A stretch of 64,000 nt of DNA from Planosporangium thailandense (GTDB lineage Bacteria; Actinomycetota; Actinomycetes; Mycobacteriales; Micromonosporaceae): positions 20,960 to 84,959 of the forward strand of contig NZ_JAATVY010000026.1 in assembly GCF_011947195.1 (NCBI RefSeq), written 5' to 3'. The notes beneath the pieces were generated by a model, which had not been told where the DNA came from, did no database searches, and saw only the letters and a program-made list of their open reading frames with translations. The position numbers and the translations under genes were made by a program. Shown here piece by piece: positions 59,449 through 64,000 of the stretch (positions are counted from its first letter, which is position 1; each line of letters begins with the position of its first letter).

Positions 59449-59817
59449 ATGGACACGCTGTACGCGACCGCAACGCCGACCGTGGTCGCACCCGGCGACG
59501 CGAAGGCGCGACGGTTCCTCGACCACCTGATGGCGCGGGTGGGCGTCGACGGGCTCGTCGCCGCGCTGCGCCACCCGGAGTTGCTGACGCTCGTGCGCCT
59601 GCACGCCGCCGAGGTGCGCGACAGCGTCGCGTTCGACGCGGTCACCGTCGAGCCGGTCGCGCTGGCCGACTACGCCGCCGAGATCCTGGCCGACGGGATG
59701 CGCACCGGCCGCCTGTTGCCGACCGAGCCGGGCGAGGTGGACTGGCGCGAGGCCGAGTGGTACCTGCTGCGACTGGTCGCGGTGTGTGCGGTCGCCGCGG
59801 AGTCCGACTGCCTGTGA
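59449..59817 (+). CDS. Small hypothetical protein, 122 aa
   Basis: A helical protein (MDTLYATATPTVVAPGDAK, then FLDHLMARVGVDGLVAALRHPELLTLVRLHAAEVRDSV). It may belong to a group of short actinobacterial proteins sometimes annotated as natural-product-associated DUFs, but I cannot name it with certainty. It has no signal peptide or metal motif. It follows the NDH-2 gene by 104 bp on the same strand. Confidence 0.65.
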   Translation: MDTLYATATPTVVAPGDAKARRFLDHLMARVGVDGLVAALRHPELLTLVRLHAAEVRDSVAFDAVTVEPVALADYAAEILADGMRTGRLLPTEPGEVDWREAEWYLLRLVAVCAVAAESDCL

Positions 59818-59937
59818 CCTGCCCTCGCGGGAGGTTTGCCGGCTGCGACGCGCGGGAAGCGGACGATGGTGGTCTGTTGCCCATACGCGATTTCCGCCTG
59901 TCCCGCGGCAGCCGGCGCGTCGCGGTAGGAGGCCGAC

Positions 59938-62094
59938 ATGCGGCTGCCCGAGGGCCTGTCGACCGTCGTGGTCACCGGACAGTACCTGCACCCGGACGGG
60001 CGGCCCTGCCGCGGCACGATCCTCGTCGAACCGGAGCCGGCGCAGCTTACGGACGCCGAACGGGGACTCGTCGTCCTGGGTAAGGCGGAGGCACAGCTCG
60101 ACGAGTCCGGCCGCTTCACCTTGGAGCTTCTCGCCACCGACGCGGCGGGCATGCGCCCCGGCGGCTGGCACTACCGGGTGACCGAGCGGTGGTCGGACGC
60201 CCCGTGCCGCACGTACTCGCTGGCCCTGCCGGCGACCGAGGCAACCGTCAACCTGCCGGCCATGCCGCACCTCGGCGACGGCGGGCACCGGCCGGCCCGC
60301 GCGGCGGACGAAGAGTCCGCGGCCGGAGGCTCCGTCGCCAGAGGCTCCGTGGCCGGAGGTTCCCCGGTCCGGGGAGACGAGCGGGCCCGTGCGCCGGAGC
60401 CGGGCCGCGACCGAGCGGGCCGACCGCACCCGGTGGCCCCGGCGCCGGCCATCGCCGGGCCGGTCGCGGCGGACCCGCTGATCTGCAACGCCCACGAGTA
60501 CGGCATCGCCGGCGACGGCGTCACCAACGACCAGCCGGCGCTGCAGGCGCTGGTCGACTCCCTGGGCGCCGCGTACGCCCGGGACGGTCGGGGCCGCGTC
60601 ATCTACTGTCCGCCCGGCAGATACTCGGTCGAGGACGTCGGGACGGTGTGGCGCAGCGGCGTCTCCCTCGTCGGCGCCGGCCCCGGCGTGACGCGGTTCC
60701 TGCTGTCCAACCCCGGCCGGGCCGGCGACCCGGTGCCGCTGGCGTACTTCACCGCCCTGCAACACGGCGCGGGCCGTGACAACCATCTGGCCGACTGCAC
60801 CTTCGCCCGCTTCGAGATCGACGGCGCCGCGGTGCACCTCGAGCGGTACGACGTCCTCGCCAAAGGGCTGGGCATCCAGTACATGGTCCGGGCCCGCTTC
60901 CGCGACCTGTACATCCACGACACCGGCGCCACCGGGCTCGGCTGCGACTTCCTGCAGGACACGATGATCGAGAGCGTGCTGGTCGAGCGGTGCGGCCGGC
61001 TGGACACCGGCGAAGAGATGGGCGGAGCGGGGATCGGCATCGGCATCGGCGGCTGGGGCGGCGTCGAGCGGTTGACCATCTCCGACTGCACCGCGGTCGG
61101 CAACGGCACCAATGGGATCTTCCTGGAGCTGCAGCGGGACATGTGGCCCCCGCCCCGTGGCATCCGGATCGTCGGCTGCCACGCCGAGGGCAACCGGTAC
61201 GGCATCTCCGACTGGGGCGCCGACGGGCTGATCGTCTCGTCCTGCACGATGATCGGCAACGTGGAGGCCGGCTACGACGTCTCGGGCCTGGGCACCTCCG
61301 GGGTGGCGGGGCGGGGCGGCACCGTGGCCAACTGCGTGATCGACCGCAACGCCGGAGACGGGCTCGGCATCGGTAACACACCGGGGCCGTACTCGTTCAC
61401 CGGCAACCGCATCACCGGCAACGGCCGGTACGGCTACCGCCAGCACGACACGCCGAACACCCGCCCGGTGCCGGCGAGCGAGGTGGCCCTGATGGGCAAC
61501 GTGATCCGGGACAACGGGCTGGACGGCATCCGGGTCGACGCCGCTCTCGTCGACGGCGCCGTGGTCGACAACCGGATCTGCGGCAACGGCCGGCGGTCCG
61601 CGCCCGCGACGTCCGGGGCCGGCGACACCGTCACGTACGGGGCGGTGCACCTGGTCGACCGCGCCGCCGACTGGCTGCCGGGCGGCCACGTCGGCAAGTG
61701 GGTCACCGTGGACGGGCAGCGGGCGGTCGTCGTCGACAACACCGCGACCGAGCTGTTCCTGGCGCCGTACCGGCCCGGCGCGACGACGGCGTGGCGGCGT
61801 GGCCTGCCGCGCGCCGGAGCCCGCTACAGCCTGCCGGACCCGCCACCGGCGCGGGCCGGGATCACCATCGGCGCCGGCACCACGAGCCTGACCGTCCGGG
61901 GTAACCGGGTCTGGGACAGCCAGCACCCGCAGACCCAGACGTACGGCCTGTGGATCACCGATACCGGCTCCTGCTCCCACGCCTGGTTCGAGGACAACAA
62001 CCTGGAAGGCAACGCGGACGCCGCCGCCCGCTTCGACACCGAGCCCGCCGGCGGCTGCTGGGGCGACAACCACGGTCTGGACGACCGGCGCTGA
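59938..62094 (+). CDS. Beta-helix pectate-lyase-like protein with phage tail-fibre-type N-terminus
   Basis: A 718-residue protein with no signal peptide. Residues 1-100 (VVVTGQYLHPDGRPCRGTIL, FTLELLATDAAGMRPGGWHY, TYSLALP) resemble the adaptor domain at the front of actinophage tail-fibre and minor tail proteins. A repeated Gly/Ser/Ala linker (residues about 125-170) leads to a Pectate_lyase_3-type start (EYGIAGDGVTNDQPALQALVDSL) and a long right-handed beta-helix of Asn/Gly-rich coils up to about residue 700. It probably binds or cleaves a polysaccharide. No other phage genes are present. GGAGG precedes the ATG. Confidence 0.82.
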   Translation: MRLPEGLSTVVVTGQYLHPDGRPCRGTILVEPEPAQLTDAERGLVVLGKAEAQLDESGRFTLELLATDAAGMRPGGWHYRVTERWSDAPCRTYSLALPATEATVNLPAMPHLGDGGHRPARAADEESAAGGSVARGSVAGGSPVRGDERARAPEPGRDRAGRPHPVAPAPAIAGPVAADPLICNAHEYGIAGDGVTNDQPALQALVDSLGAAYARDGRGRVIYCPPGRYSVEDVGTVWRSGVSLVGAGPGVTRFLLSNPGRAGDPVPLAYFTALQHGAGRDNHLADCTFARFEIDGAAVHLERYDVLAKGLGIQYMVRARFRDLYIHDTGATGLGCDFLQDTMIESVLVERCGRLDTGEEMGGAGIGIGIGGWGGVERLTISDCTAVGNGTNGIFLELQRDMWPPPRGIRIVGCHAEGNRYGISDWGADGLIVSSCTMIGNVEAGYDVSGLGTSGVAGRGGTVANCVIDRNAGDGLGIGNTPGPYSFTGNRITGNGRYGYRQHDTPNTRPVPASEVALMGNVIRDNGLDGIRVDAALVDGAVVDNRICGNGRRSAPATSGAGDTVTYGAVHLVDRAADWLPGGHVGKWVTVDGQRAVVVDNTATELFLAPYRPGATTAWRRGLPRAGARYSLPDPPPARAGITIGAGTTSLTVRGNRVWDSQHPQTQTYGLWITDTGSCSHAWFEDNNLEGNADAAARFDTEPAGGCWGDNHGLDDRR
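60322..60370 (+). repeat. 15-bp tandem repeats in the tail-fibre-like linker
   Basis: Three degenerate 15-bp units code GGSVA, RGSVA and GGSPV between the N-terminal adaptor domain and the beta-helix. The frame is preserved. They give a flexible linker and resemble the linker repeats seen in the kinase gene at 38481. Confidence 0.7.
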
Positions 62095-62421
62095 CGGGAA
62101 TTCTGTCCGGTCGTGCAGGTGGTTTCCGGGCGGACGGCGAGGGTAGTAGACGCCCGTCCATCGCGGACGTTCACGGCGAACACATCTCACGGCGACTCGA
62201 GGCGGGTGGTGCTATCTCGCCGGTACTTTTCGGATTCCGGCGTTCCGGCCTCCTCCACGCGCTGCTTCGACGGCAGGGTGCCCAGGCGATCTCGTTCGCT
62301 GACGGGGCGCCCGTGGCATATCGCTGGCGGCGCTGTTGTGACCGGACCGGAACTCGCGCGGCAGGCAGGTGGGTGGGGTATCAGCCGCGGGGCAGTGTCT
62401 CTCATGCCAAGGGGACCGGCG
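62095..62421. other. Intergenic region, 327 bp, upstream of pyruvyl transferase gene
   Basis: The frame of the pyruvyl transferase is open through this region but reads as Arg/Thr/Ser-rich sequence without similarity to the family, so I treat it as leader. It contains no clear hairpin or promoter motif that I can defend. The AAGGGG ribosome binding site lies at its end. Confidence 0.5.
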
Positions 62422-63660
62422 ATGGTGAACGAACGGGTTCTCACGGTCGGGGTGTTCGGCTCGTACGGCGGGCGGAACCTCGGCGACGAGGCGATCTTGA
62501 CCAGCTTGTTGGCGGATCTGCGACGCCGCAGGCCCGACGCGCGCATCGTGGTGCTGTCGCGCAACCCGGAGTACACGCGTGGCGCCTTTCCCGAGGTGCA
62601 GACCGAGGGCTGGCAGGGAGTCAACCGCGAGCGCATGGCGCAGGTGTTACGCCAGCTCGACCTCCTGGTCCTCGGCGGCGGCGGGATCCTGTACGACACC
62701 GAGGCCCGCCGGTACCTGCGGCTGGTCGCCGCCGCGCAGGGGCGGGGCGTGCCAGTGTTCGGGTACGCGCTGGGCGCCGGCCCGTTGACCGAGGAGCTCG
62801 ACTGCGCGATGACCAGGGACGTCATCGGGCGCTGCATCGAGGTCACCGTGCGCGACGAGGAGTCGAGGCTGGCGCTGGAGGAGGTCGGGGTCGGCTGCCC
62901 CGTGACCGTCACGGCCGACCCCGCGCTGCTGCTGGAGCCGGAGGAGTTCACCGGTGATCCCGTACAGGGGGAGGCGATACCCGACAGCGGCCGGCGGCTG
63001 GTCGGCATGAGCCTGCGCGAACCCGGACGGGCGGCGCAGCATCTCGACGTCGACGCCTACCACCAGCTCCTGGCCCACGTCGGTGACTTCCTGGTCCACC
63101 GGCTGGACGCGCATGTGCTGTTCGTGCCGATGGAGCGCCAGGACATCAGCCACGCGCACGCGGTGCTGTCGTACATGACCACCGTGGACCAGTGCCGGGT
63201 GCTGCACGGCACCTACCGGCCCCAGCAGATTCTCGGTCTGATGCGCCGGATCGACCTGGCGGTGGGCATGCGACTGCACTTCCTGATCTTCGCGGCGATG
63301 TCCGGGGTGCCGGTGCTGCCGTTGCCGTACGCCGGCAAGGTCTTCGACTTCGCGCAGCAGATCGGCGCGCCGGCGCTGAACGGCGTGGTACGCGAGGCGT
63401 GCGGCCCGCTGATGGCCGAAGTGGACCGGCTGTGGGACGAGCGGCCGCTGCGGGCCAACGCCACCGCGGCGCGGGTGGCGATGCTGCGCGAGCGCGCCGC
63501 CGAGACCGGGCAGCGGCTGTGTAAGCACCTCGACCGGATCATGCCGGCGCCGCTGCCTCGCGGGGACGATTTCAGCGAGGACGGCGTCTCGACCCTCAGC
63601 GCCGGGCGGGCCAGGCCCCGCGTCGGCGCGTACCCGATGGCGGAGGAGCTGGGGCGGTGA
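62422..63660 (+). CDS. Polysaccharide pyruvyl transferase family protein
   Basis: A 412-residue protein of the CsaB/PssM type. The Rossmann-like start VLTVGVFGSYGGRNLGDEAILTSLLADLRRR is diagnostic, with LLVLGGGGILYDTEARRYL near residue 75, and a second half with HGTYRPQQILGLMRRIDLAVGMRLHFLIFAAMSGVPVLPLPYAGKV. These enzymes add pyruvate ketals from PEP to cell-wall or exopolysaccharide sugars. I prefer ATG 62422 (AAGGGG seven bases upstream) to ATG 62404. It lies 327 bp behind the polysaccharide-binding beta-helix gene. Confidence 0.9.
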   Translation: MVNERVLTVGVFGSYGGRNLGDEAILTSLLADLRRRRPDARIVVLSRNPEYTRGAFPEVQTEGWQGVNRERMAQVLRQLDLLVLGGGGILYDTEARRYLRLVAAAQGRGVPVFGYALGAGPLTEELDCAMTRDVIGRCIEVTVRDEESRLALEEVGVGCPVTVTADPALLLEPEEFTGDPVQGEAIPDSGRRLVGMSLREPGRAAQHLDVDAYHQLLAHVGDFLVHRLDAHVLFVPMERQDISHAHAVLSYMTTVDQCRVLHGTYRPQQILGLMRRIDLAVGMRLHFLIFAAMSGVPVLPLPYAGKVFDFAQQIGAPALNGVVREACGPLMAEVDRLWDERPLRANATAARVAMLRERAAETGQRLCKHLDRIMPAPLPRGDDFSEDGVSTLSAGRARPRVGAYPMAEELGR

Positions 63661-63835
63661 GCCGATCCGCTCCGTCAGCGGTTGCGGCCGGGGTCAGGGC
63701 GGCAGCCGGCTGAGCTATTCGTTGCCATTGCAACCAACCGGCAACTTTACGTAACCAGAAGCGACACCCGGAGTAGTTGAACGTTTCCCTCGTCCGCCGG
63801 TGAGCCGTCACGGCCGCCGCCACGAGGGGAATCAG

Positions 63836-64000
63836 ATGACCACTCCCACCGTCACCCACGAGCCGAACCGCGTCGAGGATCTGGTGCGTGCCCACCTGCC
63901 GCTGGTCGGCCACCTCGTGCGTGAACTGCTGGGCCGGCTCCCCGCCCACGTCAGCCGCGAGGACCTCGGCTCCGCCGGCATGGCCGCCCTGGCCACCGCC
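63836..64000 (+). CDS. RNA polymerase sigma factor, WhiG/FliA type (5' part only)
   Basis: The first 55 codons are visible before the window ends. Residues 15-55 (LVRAHLPLVGHLVRELLGRLPAHVSREDLGSAGMAALA) match region 1.2/2.1 of group 3 sigma factors such as WhiG and FliA, which control sporulation or motility genes. Many actinomycetes use such factors for spore development. GAGGGG before ATG 63836 supports the start. The rest of the gene is needed for a firm class assignment. Confidence 0.8.
   Translation, partial: MTTPTVTHEPNRVEDLVRAHLPLVGHLVRELLGRLPAHVSREDLGSAGMAALATA

Noticed and set aside
59080..62190. A 1036-codon minus-strand open frame opposite the beta-helix gene
   Set aside because: Its translation is low-complexity and it spans several real plus-strand genes, including the end of NDH-2. 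It is a shadow frame.
59938..63660. A prophage or phage-tail locus
   Set aside because: Only one protein has tail-fibre-like sequence. No integrase, att repeats, capsid, terminase or lysis genes are present nearby.

Overview
This 64 kb window is high-GC DNA (roughly 70% or more by eye) with dense, often overlapping genes, frequent GTG starts and purine-rich ribosome binding sites. The gene set is that of a filamentous actinomycete: a mycothiol-dependent (maleylpyruvate isomerase family) enzyme, a 'conservon' (histidine-kinase-like ATPase, roadblock, DUF742, small GTPase), an LCP cell-wall protein, a WhiG/FliA-type sigma factor, many STAS proteins and Tat-exported proteins. Micromonosporaceae is my best guess, but that is inference. 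No rRNA, tRNA, CRISPR array, insertion sequence or complete prophage was seen.

Layout. 0-10 kb: a YihY-type membrane protein, two membrane diguanylate cyclases, four single-domain STAS proteins, an Sfp-type phosphopantetheinyl transferase, a secreted lysozyme-like protein and a holin-family membrane protein. 10-18.5 kb: a serine hydrolase, a small secreted helical protein next to an OmpR/HK two-component pair, a LysR/YeiH divergent pair, and a DUF1800-DUF1501 exported pair. 18.5-21.6 kb: an iron-regulated feoA-feoB-feoC-like operon behind a clear DtxR/IdeR box. 21.6-29 kb: TSUP and MFS transporters, a secreted collagen-like protein with Cys5/His5 tracts, a TPM-like protein, an LCP protein and an inorganic pyrophosphatase with an unusual active-site substitution.

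29.4-36.9 kb is the most distinctive part: fatty acyl-AMP ligase, cyclopropane-synthase-like methyltransferase, free acyl carrier protein, acyl-ACP desaturase and a ketosynthase-ACP-alpha-oxoamine synthase fusion. These five are translationally coupled or nearly so, and a sphingosine/diacylglycerol-kinase-family lipid kinase follows. Together they could activate a fatty acid, desaturate and methylate it on a carrier, extend it and condense it with an amino acid to give a long-chain alpha-aminoketone. That would be a sphingoid-like or alkyl-pyrrole-type lipid whose product I cannot name. The PPTase near 5.5 kb could activate both carrier domains.

37-50 kb: phosphoribosyltransferase, acetyltransferase, a Ser/Thr kinase with a repeat-bearing tail, a decayed flavohemoprotein, an SDR and GH15 hydrolase pair, a DrrAB-type ABC exporter with a divergent TetR regulator and tandem operators, hemerythrin, Dps, ChaB and an M14 carboxypeptidase. 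50-54.5 kb: a conservon whose last gene is a StyA-like flavin monooxygenase. 55-64 kb: methyltransferase, TetR, MFS, type II NADH dehydrogenase, a beta-helix protein with a phage-tail-fibre-like N-terminus, a polysaccharide pyruvyl transferase and the start of a sigma factor cut by the window edge. Two related long hairpins (near 47.99 kb and 57.94 kb) look like copies of a dispersed palindromic element.
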